Source: Phlebiopsis flavidoalba (lineage: Eukaryota > Basidiomycota > Agaricomycetes > Polyporales > Phanerochaetaceae). Taken from it: a DNA stretch of 64,000 nt. Positions 45,407 to 55,849 of the stretch are shown here, one piece after another. Position numbers and translations under genes: made by a program. Where the stretch lies: the NCBI GenBank assembly GCA_035772785.1, contig JAOCPU010000071.1, positions 1 to 64,000 on the forward strand, read 5' to 3'. The notes beneath the pieces were generated by a model that saw nothing but the letters and a program-made list of their open reading frames with translations, was not told where the DNA came from and ran no database searches. Each line of letters begins with the position of its first letter. Within the stretch, counting starts at the first letter, position 1.

Positions 45407-45414
45407 CCACGTGG
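45407..45414 (-). promoter_or_regulatory. CACGTGG module of family X
   Basis: CCACGTGG followed on the minus strand by GATGGGCGTGGTGACGAAGC, GTGTCA and TTCGTCAGCG, the block order of the 36.54-kb module. Confidence 0.45.
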
Positions 45415-46027
45415 CTCCGACTGCGATAATTCGCGACGACCCCCTGCCGTCCACCCCTTCGCTCCGTACAGACGTGTAAACTAGCCCTCACGCTTCACAG
45501 AACCCGGATTAAAGTGACGTATTGGCTTCTCGTTCTAGTCCTGGGCCCCGGTTTAGTCTGCATCTAGGCGGGGATCGGACGTCGTTCGAGCTGTCCAAAA
45601 GACGAACACGTTCCACGGTGGCTCGCCGCCCCGCCCTGCGCTGACAGCGGCGTTGCAAATGCTCCAAACGACGCCAGCTCGCGTTGTGCCCTCTCTCGCC
45701 CCCCGCACCTATTCCGCGAATCCCGGAATACGTACCGTATGGAGGCTTCAGGCTGCGCTTCTTACTGGCGAGCAACGGCGCTGCTCGTCGAGTGAAGCGT
45801 ATCGCTGGGGTACGGTAGGTATGCGCCGGAGTGATAAGAGCACTCACTACTAAGTCCCTCGATGCGCCCCTCGCGCGTCGTGTCATCGTCCAAGGACAAG
45901 AGGCGCACGGATATGGCCGCGGCGCGGCCGGCGCCGCCACGCTAGCCGAGAGGCCATCGATGAGGAACGGCGCGGCGGGTGCAGCGAAGCCTGTGGCGGG
46001 TGAATTGAAGCCTGTTACACTGGAGAA

Positions 46028-46034
46028 TATAAGC
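46028..46034 (+). promoter_or_regulatory. TATA box of tandem G1 copy A
   Basis: ATATAAGCC about 60 bases before ATG 46091; same context as in units B and C. Confidence 0.55.
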
Positions 46035-46090
46035 CGGCTCCCCGCTACTGCTTACCCGCCCCAGACAACTCACAAACACACTCACCCGAC

Positions 46091-47025
46091 ATGTTAGCGT
46101 GACCATACGCGTACTTCGTGCAGGGCCTCTTTTTCGCGGCGGGCGCGCTTGCGCTTCGGCCCCAGCTCGAAGGACACCGACTTTGCAGCTGAGCGCGCCG
46201 CGCGCCGCAGCGTCCCGCGCCAGGCGGCGTCGAACGCGAGCCACACGTCGAGTATTCGAGCAACTGGGCGGGGGCGGTGTATAACAGCGCCGCCGTGAGT
46301 CCCCCTCTCCCCCTCTCCCTTTTTCATTTGAGTAGGGAATGCTGATGGGGGTGGGGTAGGGCACGTTTAAGAGCGTGACAGCGACGTTCACCGATCCCGA
46401 CGCCGAAGGAGCCGTCGGGCGACCAGTCGGGCGAGCACAGCGAACTCGCGCGTGGGTCGGGATCGACTGGGGATACCTGCGCGGTGGCGTGCCGCGATTT
46501 TGCAGACGGGGGTGGACTTTCAACGTCCAAGGGAACTCCGTGTCTACGACGGTAAAATGCTCTCCCTCTCCTTTCCCTCAATATATGCTAATGGGGCGGA
46601 ACAGCGTGGTACGAATGGTACCCCGACTACGCCTACGACTTCTCCGGCATCTCGTTCTCACCACCCGGCGACAGCGTCACGCTGACCGTCACCCGCGCCT
46701 CCTCCACCACGCGCGGCACCGCCGTCATCACGAACAACAGCAAAGGCCGCACCGTAACCCAATCCATCCTCCTCCGCCGTCCCGCGTTGTGTCAACAAGA
46801 CGCGGAGTGGATCGTCGAGGACTTTGAGGAGAGGCAGCGCGCGCTCGTGCCGACATTTTTGCGAATGTTCGGGACGGTCGTGTTTAGTGGGGCGAGTGCA
46901 AGTACGGAGAGTGGGAGCTTGGGGCCTGGAAGTGCGAATGTGGTTTGATATTGAGCAGGGGGGGGGAGGGACGGTGACGAGTGTGAGTTTGGGGAGTTTC
47001 GTCGGTGACTGTTTCGTATGTGTAG
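46091..47025 (+). pseudogene. G1 glutamic peptidase, tandem copy A, frameshifted
   Basis: Aligning with copy B places the start at 46091, but the signal-peptide codons are disrupted (MLA then a stop) by a few inserted bases. Exon 1 ends at 46294 after SNWAGAVYNSAA in a shifted frame. Exon 2 (46360-46551) carries VTATFTDPDAEGAVG, then a shifted WVGID and AILQTGVDFQ with the catalytic Gln. Exon 3 (46605-47025) carries AWYEWYPDYAYDFSGISF in frame pieces, CQQDAEWIVEDFEE with the catalytic Glu, and SSVTVSYV before stop 47023-47025. Homopolymer-length changes explain several breaks; the disrupted start does not look like that type. Confidence 0.65.
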
Positions 47026-47237
47026 GGTGTTTGTGGTGGTGGCGGTTGCTCGAGTGCTGTTTGTCGTTTTCTTGTGTGCTATGTGCTGTAAAATCGATTG
47101 TATTTCCCAGCTTGTGAAAGAACATCGTGATCTCTATTACAGGGGCTAGAAATGGTAGACTCAAACGAGGCGCGTTCCACCACCACCACCAGCACCGTGT
47201 TCGCGCTCCGCCGCGACCGTCCGATCCCATCCCCACC

Positions 47238-47251
47238 GCGCATATATGCGC
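47238..47251. repeat. Palindrome GCGCATATATGCGC (copy 3)
   Basis: 212 bases beyond the stop codon of the G1 copy ending at 47025. Confidence 0.7.
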
Positions 47252-47489
47252 CCCCGCAAGAGGGTCCCCTCCTCAGGCCCCATCGTCACAAGCGCACCTG
47301 TTTAAGGGGTGGAGAACCCATGAACAGTTGGAGTGCTAAAAAAACAACGTACCGGCGTGCGCTGAGATGCGCACTGCGCCGCTCTCCATGCCAGACATTT
47401 GAAACAGACGTGCGGACGTCTACGACGACGGAGTGCAGCGCAGACCGGAACACCGCTAGACAGTATAACGTCAAAACGGCGCGCGATCG

Positions 47490-47700
47490 TGCAACGGACC
47501 GTCGAGGACTTTGAGGAGGCCGGCTCGCTTGTGCCATGTGCGAATTTCGGGACGGTCACGTTTAGTGGGGGTGTGAGTGCTCGGGGCGGGGAGCGCGAAT
47601 GGAATTGATGTTCAGAAATGGGGAGACGTTGGAGAGTGTGAGTACGGGTGGGTCGAGTGTGGCGGTTTCGTATGTCTGGGGTTGTCGTCGGTCTGGCTTG
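47490..47700 (+). pseudogene. G1 C-terminal fragment (unit A)
   Basis: Reads TVEDFEEAGSLVPCANFG and TVTFSG, then, after a shift, NGETLESVSTGGSSVAVSYV, with the catalytic Glu but no stop after SYV. Exons 1, 2 and most of exon 3 are absent. It sits where family X would lie in the 42.6-45.4 kb arm, just before the X promoter module at 47.90 kb (minus). Confidence 0.65.
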
Positions 47701-47897
47701 TCTGCTGTGTACGGTTTGCTGTGTATATTGTGTCCTGTAATGGATGTATTCTGCTTGGATATTTTTCTGTCCATTATGACTGTGACATTCGACCAGGTAA
47801 GCTCAAGTAAATGTTCGCGACAAATACTGACCGCAGGTAAAGATGCTGACGAAGCCTTGATGACACCACCGCGCGATTTCGTCGCGCCATCAATGTC

Positions 47898-47905
47898 CCA
47901 CGTGG
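47898..47905 (-). promoter_or_regulatory. CACGTGG module of family X (orphan)
   Basis: CCACGTGGGACATTGATGGC then GCGACGAAATCGCGCGGTGG, TGTCATCAAGG and TTCGTCAGCA on the minus strand. The block order is that of the 36.54-kb module, but no family-X coding sequence follows. Confidence 0.5.
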
Positions 47906-48510
47906 CGCCGCTCCTCGCGATTATCTGTGGCTCGTCGGTTTTGCGCTTTCTTCCACCCTTGCTGATCGAGCAGACCCTCTGATCCGTACAGTCAGCTTCC
48001 CGCTTGACTGAAGATAATTAACGTGGCGTATAGCTTCTTATTCTAGCTCCGGGACGCTTTAGTTTGGATTTAGGCGGGAGATCGGACGTCGTTCAACCGA
48101 GCTGTCCGCAAAGAACGAATACGTCCACGGTGGCTCGCCGCCTCGCTCAGCGCTGACAGCGGCGTTGCAAATGCCTCAAACGACGCCAGCTCGCGTTGAG
48201 CCATCTCTCTCGCACCTCGCACCTATTCCACGAATCCAGGAAGACGTACCGTTTGGAGGCTCCTTACTGGCGAGCAAACGGCGCTGCTCGGCGAGTGAAG
48301 CGCGTCGCTGGGGCACGGAGGTATGCGCCGGAATGATAAGAGAACCCGTTGCTACAGCCCTCGGCTCGCCCCTCGCGCGTCGTGTCATCATCCAAGGACA
48401 AGAAGCGCACGGCAGTCGGCGCCGCCACTCTAGCCGAGAGGTCATCGATGAGCAACGGCGCGGCGGTGAAGCGAAGCGGGTGGCGGGTGACGTGAAGCCT
48501 GCTGCTAGAG

Positions 48511-48519
48511 CTTATAAGC
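48511..48519 (+). promoter_or_regulatory. TATA box of tandem G1 copy B
   Basis: CTTATAAGCC about 50 bases before ATG 48569. Confidence 0.55.
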
Positions 48520-48568
48520 CTCCTCACTACTGCTTACCCACCAGACAACTCACAAGCACTCACCCGAC

Positions 48569-49439
48569 ATGTTCGTGACCACGCTCTTCGTGCAGGCCCT
48601 CCTCGCCGTCTCGGCCCTCGCGCTCCCCAGCTCGAAGGCCCGCTTCGCGGAACGCGCCGCACGGCGCGGCGCCCCGCGCCAGGCGGCGACGAACGCGAGC
48701 CACATCGAGTATTCGAGCAACTGGGCGGGGGCGGTGTACAACAGCGCCGCGGTACGCCTCTCTCTTTCATAGTAAATAAGGAGGGGGGCTGATGAATGGG
48801 GGGGTGTAGGGCACGTATAAGAGCGTGACCGCGACGTTCACCGTGCCGACGCCGAAGGAGCCGTCGGGCGGCTCGGGCGAGCATTCCGCCTCCGCGTGGG
48901 TGGGCATCGACGGGGATACCTGCGGGCGTGCGATTCTCCAGACGGGGGTGGACTTCAACGTCCAAGGTAACAGCGTCTCGTACGACGGTGCGCCCCCTCC
49001 CCTTCTCCCTCTCGCATAAACTGATGGCGGAGCAGCGTGGTACGAATGGTACCCCCGACTACGCATACGACTTCTCGGGCATCAGCTTCAGCCCAGGCGA
49101 CAGCGTCACCCTCACCGTCACCGCGTCCTCCACGACCAAAGGCACCGCCGTCATCACCAACAACTCCAAGGGTAAAACCGTAACCCAATCCATCTCCTCC
49201 GCCGCCGCTTTGTGTCAACAGGACGCAGAGTGGATCGTCGAGGACTTTGAGGGAGGGCGGCGGCGCTCGTGCCGTTTGCGAATTTCGGGGGACGGTCGTG
49301 TTTAGTGGTGCCAGTGCAAGCACGGAGGGGGGGGAGTATAGGGCCAGGGAGCGCGAATGTGGTTGATATTGAGCAGGGAGGGAGGGCGGTGACGAGTGTT
49401 AGTCTTGGGAGTTCGTCGGTGACTGTTTCGTATGTGTAG
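48569..49439 (+). CDS. G1 glutamic peptidase, tandem copy B (best preserved N-terminal part)
   Basis: Exon 1 (48569-48751) is intact: MFVTTLFVQALLAVSALALP signal peptide, basic propeptide (FAERAARRGAPRQAATNAS) and HIEYSSNWAGAVYNSAA. Intron 1 is 58 bases, phase 0. Exon 2 (48810-48987) is intact: GTYKSVTATFTVPTPKEPSG, SAWVGIDGDTCGRAILQTGV with the catalytic Gln, and NSVSYDG. Intron 2 is 48 bases, phase 1. Exon 3 (49036-49439) runs AWYEWYPDYAYDFSGISFSP, TVTASSTTKGTAVITNNSKG and LCQQDAEWIVEDFE with the catalytic Glu. It then breaks at GAGGGAGGGCGGCGGCGC and again at CGGGGGACGG, before SSVTVSYV-stop (49437-49439). Repaired length would be about 254 residues, normal for a fungal G1 preproenzyme. 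Both breaks are in G-rich runs. Confidence 0.8.
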
Positions 49440-49642
49440 GGTGTTTGTGGTGGTGGCGGTTGCTCGAGTGCTGTTTGTCGTTTTCTTGTGTGCTATGTGC
49501 TGTAAATCGATTGTATTTCCGCTTGTGAAAGAACATCGTGATCTCTATTACAGGGGCTAGAATGGTAGACTCAAACGAGGCGCGTCCACCACACACACCA
49601 CCAGCACCACCCGTGTTCGCGCTCCGCCGTCGCCATCCCACC

Positions 49643-49656
49643 GCGCATATATGCGC
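49643..49656. repeat. Palindrome GCGCATATATGCGC (copy 4)
   Basis: 203 bases beyond the stop codon of the G1 copy ending at 49439. Confidence 0.7.
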
Positions 49657-49873
49657 CCCCGCAAGAGGGCTCCTCAGGCCCCATCGTCACACAGCGCACC
49701 TGTTAAGGGTGAGAACCCCCATGAACAGTTGGAGTGGAACGTACCGGCGGTGCGCTGAGATGCGCACTGCGCCGCTCTCCATGCCAGACTTGACAGACGT
49801 GCGGACGTCTACGACGAGTGCAGCGCAGACCGGAACACCGCTAGACAGTAAACGTCAAAACGGGCGATCGTGC

Positions 49874-50090
49874 AACGGACCGTCGAGGACTTTGACGGAG
49901 GCCGGCTCGCTTGTGCCATGTGCGAATTTCGGGACGGTCACGTTTAGTGGGGTGAGTGCTCGGGCGGGAGAGCGCGAATGGAATTGATGTTCAGAAATGG
50001 GGAGACGTTGGAGAGTGTGAGTACGGGGTGGGTCGAGTGTGGCGGTTTCGTATGTCTGGGGTGTCGTCGGTCTGGCTTGTCTGCTGTGTA
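49874..50090 (+). pseudogene. G1 C-terminal fragment (unit B)
   Basis: Same fragment as at 47.49 kb: VEDF, EAGSLVPCANFGTVTFSG, then a shifted end into VAVSYV. It was copied together with the tandem unit. Confidence 0.65.
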
Positions 50091-50221
50091 CGGTTTGCTG
50101 TGTATATTGTGTCCTGTAATGGATGTATTCTGCTTGGATATTTTCTGTCCATTATGACTGTGACATTCGACCAGGTAAGCTCAAGTAAATTGTTTTCGCG
50201 ACAAATACTGACCGCAGGTAA

Positions 50222-51290
50222 AGATGCTGACGAAAGCCTTGATGACACCACCGCGCGTCGTCGCGCCATCAATTGTCCCAACGTGGCGCCGCTCCTCGCG
50301 ATTATCTGTGGCTCGTCGGTTTTGCGCTTTCTTTCTTCCACCTTGCTGATCGAGCAGACCCTCTGATCCGTACACAGTCAGCTTCCCGCTTGACTGAAGA
50401 TAATTAACGTGGCGTATAGCTTTTCTTATTCTAGCTCCGGGACGCTTTAGTTTATATTTGGGATTTAGGCGGAGATCGGACGTTCCGTTCAACCGAAGCT
50501 GTCCGCAAAGATACGAATACGTCCACAGGTGGCTCGCACCGCCTGCGCTCAGCGCGATTGACACGCGGCGTTGCTAAAATGACCCTCAAACGACGTACTA
50601 CGCAAGCTCGCGTGTTGAGCCATCTCTCTCAGGGCACCTCGCAACCTATTCCACGAATCCAGAAGACGTACCGTTTTTTTGGAGTCCTCCTTATGAACGG
50701 CACTGGCGAAGCAACCCACCCTGCGGCGCTGCTGCTCACCGGATGCGAGTGCAGACGCCAATCGTAGACGTCCCGCCGTTCGATGGCGGTCGCACTCACC
50801 GTTAGAAGTGAAGCGCGTAGTCGAGGGGCATTGACGAGCTCATGTCGGACCAATCAGAAAGAAATGCCGCCGCCTTTGAAATCGATGAATGGACCCGTTT
50901 GCAACCCTGCTACAGCCCTCGTGCTCGCCCCTCTGCGGTTAACGTCGTGAACAAGCAAAGTCCATCATCCAGGGACTAAGAAGCACGCACATGCGGCAGT
51001 CCGGCCGGCGCCGGCCACTCCTAGCCGATGAAGGGTCGATCCGTGTCCCCAATAACGATGAGCCAACGGCCGGCGCGTGTTCCGGGTAATCACACGAGAA
51101 GCGAGAAGCGCTGGTTGGGGCGGGTGACGTTTTGATGAGACCTGCCTGCTGCTAGAGCTTTTATAAGCTGTCGCCTCCCTTCATCATTACTGTGCTTTGC
51201 ACCCACCAGCGACAACTCAAACAAGCACTCACCCGCTGATCATGTGTTCGTGACCCACGCTCTTAGGTTGCAGTTGCGCCTCCTCGAACC
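50222..51290 (+). repeat. Tandem unit C, truncated and insertion-rich
   Basis: Repeats the left part of units A and B: CACGTGG module remnant (core broken to CAACGTGG at 50280), promoter region, TATA box TTATAAGCTG at 51161, and a G1 start at about 51243 (FVTHALRLQ, shifted from FVTTLFVQ). It then stops being homologous near 51290. Relative to unit B it has many single inserted bases spread evenly through its length, which suggests raw long-read error as much as decay. Confidence 0.65.
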
Positions 51291-51991
51291 CGCAAAGTCA
51301 CTAACGTGGCAGGAGACGGAGACCACTCGAACCATGCTACCGAAAATAGAAGCGGTAGCCCGATCAGCAGGTACACATCTTACCGCCGGATACGCGGTGA
51401 ATGAAAGCGCATACCATCGTCAGGAGACGAGCGCCGTTGTTCCCACGAAAAGTATTCGAACACGCCCGTCCAACTGCGGATCCACAGCGGGTGTCGCCGT
51501 CCTACATGATGCCGAACCCAAGCCGAAGACGGCACGGAGAACGAGGGCCCGCTCGATCAAACGGATCCCGTCGGGCTGGTTCCCGGTGTGGGCACTACGA
51601 TAGTACCAAGCGGTCACGCTTTGGTAGGTTCCCTAGTAGAGCTGGTCACGGACATCATCAGTGATGATGTGTTTATCTAGGGAGTTATCTGTCAGCGGAA
51701 CAATCCGTTACGCCCACAGGACCGCATGGACCGTTTGCAGATTCTGAGAATGCCAATGCAACACACCGCAACACCGGCGACCATAAGTTTTCACACCGCG
51801 GAACTCACTCGGTGGTGATCCCTTGGTGGACATTGGCTTTGCAAGGGTTCGCGCTTGCAAGGGTCGCGAGCTGCGAATGCCACCGTTGCGCTAATTGCAA
51901 CCTATGGTGTTCGAAAGCGTTCGCGAGAAGTAGTATGGCGACTGCACGCAATGGCGAGAAGGGATTGTAGGAGGAGGGTGGTGAAGAGCAT
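51290..51991 (-). pseudogene. Truncated G1 copy, joined to tandem unit C
   Basis: The minus-strand start at 51989-51991 gives MLFTTLLLQSLLAIACSRHT. Exon 2 (about 51630-51470) gives GTYQSVTA, then in shifted frames PSSAW and, around the catalytic Gln, the ILQTGV position is blurred. A WNNGARLL segment and, near 51320, AWFEWSPSP open exon 3. Homology ends at about 51290, where unit C begins in opposite orientation, so the last two thirds of exon 3, including the catalytic Glu, are missing. A TATA-like CACTATATAA lies about 100 bases upstream (52.09 kb). Confidence 0.6.
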
Positions 51992-52099
51992 GGCTAAGGA
52001 GACTAAAAGACTCGAAAGCTGCTAGTTTCAAAGACCCATGGAGGCTGAGGTCTGAGGACATAATGGCCCAAGCAGGACATGGATTATATAGTGGTCAGG

Positions 52100-53600
52100 G
52101 TCCAAGGGCGTTCATGAAATCGGCTCGTCTAGTTATCTAAAACATACTTACCACACGGCCGTAGAAACACAGCGTTTTCATGAGGAAACCTCAGTCCCTA
52201 AAATAGTTCCTCCTATGTCGTTTTGTACCCGTTTCTCGTATCATCGGCTCCTTGCGGCACCCTTGTTTACATACTTGATACAGGAAGCCCAGAGACGAAC
52301 GTTAAACCTTCTTCAGACTTCGGTACCTGGGTCCCTATTAGTTTACTGAAGTAGTCATAGTTGCGTACCTTGCGTGTGAGTACAGTTTCGCTATCACTAC
52401 TTTTAGTCTGCCTGCATGCAGGTTCTCCTGGCCCATGATGCCTCTTCTGGCGTGCATCGTGCTGACCTTCGTGCGAGGACATAGTGTCGACAGAAGACAC
52501 CCCCACCCACCGGTACACCCTGACGAACCTGTACGACGAAGCTTGTGACCGGCAATCGGGATTTAGCCTCGCCACTGCCGGGCCATTTCATGTACTTACC
52601 ACTGAGGTTACACAATAGTCTCCTCAGAATAGATAGTGACGATCCTATCCCCGACAATTAAAATGCTGCACAGAAGCACCATCATCAAATTGTAATCATT
52701 GATCGCCGAAGCTACATATAGAGCAAGGTTAACCCCATGGCTTGTACAAAACAGCATCAGAAAAATTGGTATAGGAATAAGCTCACCTGCTTCCGCAACA
52801 GTCCTGTGAGCAGCGTACGAGCTTATTCGCTGGCCACGAGGTCCAGCTGTGATGAGGCAAATAGCTCAGCTATCAGATACACTGAACGAGCAACAACATG
52901 TGCGTGCGGGAGAGACTTTTGTTGAGTGAATGGTTAGCATCCGATAGCAGTCGTGATCGTATCACTATGGCAGCTATGGTGAACATGTCAGCCAGGGGTC
53001 ACAAGGACTTTATAGACGATCCCGGAACATACCTCCTCCATTTCGCCGTTTTTTCGTTCGTTGATGCGGTTCGGGAAATATCTGAGAGCTGATCGGGAGC
53101 AATAGCTGTCTATGTCTTTTCAAGGTGCCTCAACACGCAGCTCATTCTAGCTTGTACCGGCTGCATCGCTCGTCTTCTCAGTCCCGTGGACTCGCGACGC
53201 GCCCGAGAGCAGTGACATCGTTTCCGTAGCAGCAAATCGGTGTGTGTAAGGTGCGCCACATCATGAACTAAGCAGAATAATGAGTCACTAAATAGTGATA
53301 TCAAAGTGTCGGACGCGTCGTGGACGTACGTTGCCCATTGACGAAACGAGAGACTGAGAACGAATTGAGTATCGAGAACTTGTGCTTTGGACGACACACC
53401 AGATGTCCCAGTCCTCATGTCACGAACACGAAATTTTGCACACAAATGATCTCCTAACAGTGGAGTCGCACGGTAGATTTAAGTTCCCTTATACGTATGC
53501 AAAGCATTCAACTGCGAAAATGGGGCAAGATTCGGGACTTGGACAAGGTGTTGAAGAGAGATGCATTTGACCAAGATTAGGTGACGTCGACGCGCGCGCT
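52100..53600. other. Intergenic, nothing recognised
   Basis: Open frames 52267-52575 and 53110-53445 (both minus) have no family signature. The 15-base CTTCGGTACCTGGGT near 52320 recurs near 55180. Confidence 0.35.
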
Positions 53601-53609
53601 TTAAAATTT

Positions 53610-53660
53610 GTTGCGCCATCAAGGTGCCACACGTGGCACCACGTGCTCTCATCCCAAGCG
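53610..53660 (-). promoter_or_regulatory. CACGTGG module of family X (orphan, doubled core)
   Basis: GCCACACGTGGCACCACGTG (53626-53645) is followed on the minus strand by CTTGATGGCGCAACAAATTT and GACGTCACCTAATC. The leader then resembles CTTCAACACCTTGTCCAAGT, where the reference copy has its start codon. The ATG is replaced by TTG and no coding sequence follows. Confidence 0.4.
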
Positions 53661-53904
53661 CGTCGAAGTCGCGACTCGCAAAGTTATTTTCCTTTCTTCC
53701 ACAGCGGTCAGCAGCTGAAAGGGTCCTTTGTTGAGAGACCACGGCACTTGGGTCACATAGGTAGCACATATCTGGAGGATATACGCTCAGGGTTGACTGA
53801 TTCTCGGTCGGCATGCCACGCCCCAGCGCGTGGAGGCTCCTTGCGCAAAGACTCAACGTGGACGGGGCAGATGCATTTCAGAATCCCAGGTGCGTCCACT
53901 AGGT

Positions 53905-54880
53905 ACGTAGCTTACTTTAACTGAGGAGCTACCAATCGAAAAACCGACGTCACAATCTTGTTGTTAATGTCCATCTCGAACGTCTGAGCCCCACTATGGG
54001 GGTCCCACCGTGCCCACCGTCCCGCTCGCCTGTGCGCTGTTGAACGTGACTGTGCCAAAAATCGGCGAACGGCAACCTGCCCTCCCGCCCGATGAGTAGT
54101 CCTCGACGATCCATTCTGCGTCCTTCTGGCAGAGCGCGGAGCAGGCGCGCTGTTTGAACGTCGCGATGGCCTCAAGCCCCGTGCGGAAGTTGGTAATCGA
54201 CGCCGTGCCGGTCGTGGTGCTTGTTGCATGCACACGGAAGGTCAGGGTGTCGCCTGCGGCTACTTTCGAAGCCCGAAAAAGTCCACGGCGAGCCCGTCAG
54301 GAAAACCATTCAAACCCATGCTAGAAAAAGAGGGGGAAACGAAGTGCCAATACGGTGCCTACGGGAAACGCGACAACGGCACTGTTCCGGGGGCACCACG
54401 TCGGGTCCCCTAGCGTGAGATACCGTACCTCGATCTGTAGGAGAGACAGCGCCATTGTTCCACGTGAGGTCAATGCCGTGTTCTGTAGGATCGCTGTGTT
54501 GCAGGTGTCGCCATCGATGCCGACCCAGGCCGAACGACGACCACGAGCCGCTCGACGCGCCCGTCGGTGGACCAGGCGTGGGGAACGACGATTGTGCCGC
54601 TGACGGATTAGAGTAGGTTCCCTGAAGTAGATGATATCAGCATAAGATCATCTACGGGCTCGGACAGTAAGCACTTACAGCCGGACTGTTCAGAACGTGG
54701 CACCGGCCCAGTTTGTAGTTATAACGTCGTTGGTCGCGTTATGCTGCACTGGACGTGAGCTTTGCCACACCGCCATTGCGCATTGCGACCACGCTGCTCA
54801 AAGCGCTCGCGTGTGGAGACGGGTAGCGCGACGGCCGCAGCAGCCAGAATGGACTGGACGAGGATGGTCTTGAAGAGCAT
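53905..54880 (-). pseudogene. G1 glutamic peptidase, diverged copy, frameshifted
   Basis: Start 54880: MLFKTILVQSILAAAAVALP signal peptide. Exon 1 is shifted before the TNWAGA-like strand. Exon 2 carries GTIVVP, SAWVGIDGDTCNTAILQ with the catalytic Gln (then NT instead of TG through a shift) and TWNNGA. Exon 3 carries ATSTTTGTASI, ALCQKDAEWIVEDYSSGGRA with the catalytic Glu, FGTVTFNSAQASGTVGTVG, INNKIVTSV and a shifted SIGSSSVKVSYV. TATA box at 54965. Same subgroup as 23.1 and 56.4 kb. Confidence 0.7.
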
Positions 54881-54961
54881 GGCTGAGGAGTGTAGTCGTC
54901 TCTAAAGCTGCTGGTTCAAGACACCTGTGGTCTGAGTATATGACCTCCAGGACGGAGGGCT

Positions 54962-54974
54962 GCTTTTATAGTGA
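54962..54974 (-). promoter_or_regulatory. TATA box of the 53.9-54.9 kb G1 copy
   Basis: TTCACTATAAAAG on the minus strand, about 85 bases before the start. GGACGCC precedes it, as in the 57.4- and 63.8-kb promoters. Confidence 0.6.
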
Positions 54975-55002
54975 ACTTGGCGTCCATGTCGAGTCGTGTA
55001 TG

Positions 55003-55031
55003 GTCATCCAGCCATAGCTACCATACAGCTG
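55003..55031 (-). promoter_or_regulatory. Conserved upstream element of a G1 promoter
   Basis: On the minus strand CAGCTGTATGGTAGCTATG then GCTGGATGA, nearly identical to 22956-22984. Confidence 0.5.
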
Positions 55032-55039
55032 GATGTCAG

Positions 55040-55840
55040 CGTCGGAACGTTAGAGCGCATGCTAGAGTCGCATTTGCCGTACTGAATCATCCACGGCCGT
55101 GCGGCATAAACCCTGCGCGTCATTCTAGCAGGATGGTTCGACGCTTAAAGATTGAATGATCAATACCAGAGCTTCTTCGGTACCTGGGTCCTGTCAGCCA
55201 GGCAAAATGACAATGAAAGCAAATACCGACCATTCATATGACCGCAAACCATTTTGATGCTTTCCGTAAATCTGCACCATACAGTATTCGAGGCTTATGA
55301 CATAGTCTAAATGTCACCAATGTTCCATGAGATGGAGTAGTGTGAGGCACTAACTCGCTCATCGGCGTTGTAGTAGTCGGCTTTGAGGAAAAGGATCTCC
55401 GATCAGCTGACTTTGATCCTGACTATATACCGGTCAATGTATATGCTCACACTTCCAATCACTCAACATCTCCTTCGAACAGACGACCATGGTCTTCCGT
55501 TGAACGCTGCACATGGTCCACAAACGGCATCGCCAGATTAAGTACGTTTGTCGACCTGGCCTCGTATGGGAAAAGGCCTAGCCTTGTTGCATATAACAGG
55601 CCAAATTCAGAAAAAACCACTAGGCATGCGTAAGCTCGTTTGTTCATCAGCCCGGTAGACCTTCCAGGATCCTCATTATTTACCGCCCGATCACGAGGTC
55701 TTGATTATCGTGACGAAACAAAACTCAGCCATCCAGACGCGTTCATTCGAGAGCTGCATACGCACGCGGAGAGACCCACTGGATCACCCGAAAGTTTGCA
55801 AGGGATTGGTGATAGTATCACCCACCGTAGCTCTCTGAAG
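55040..55840. other. Intergenic, nothing recognised
   Basis: Short frames without signature. Confidence 0.35.
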
Positions 55841-55849
55841 AACAGGTTA

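Larger units (their letters stand above)
42600..45420. repeat. Inverted duplication, right arm (G1 then X)
   Basis: Mirror image of 36300-39100: G1 on plus, palindrome at 43855, family X on minus, ending at its CACGTGG module at 45407-45414. Confidence 0.7.
45350..47839. repeat. Tandem unit A
   Basis: Starts at the GCTGACGAA end of a CACGTGG module and contains promoter, G1 gene and G1 3' fragment. The same order recurs at 47840 and 50222, a period of about 2.4-2.5 kb. Confidence 0.7.
47840..50221. repeat. Tandem unit B
   Basis: Second of three units. Very similar to unit A throughout, including the non-coding 3' flank (for example CATCGTGATCTCTATTACAG at 47124 and 49528). Confidence 0.75.

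Noticed and set aside
53626..53645. GCCACACGTGGC as an independent palindromic operator
   Set aside because: It is explained as a variant of the family-X CACGTGG module at the same position and with the same following blocks.
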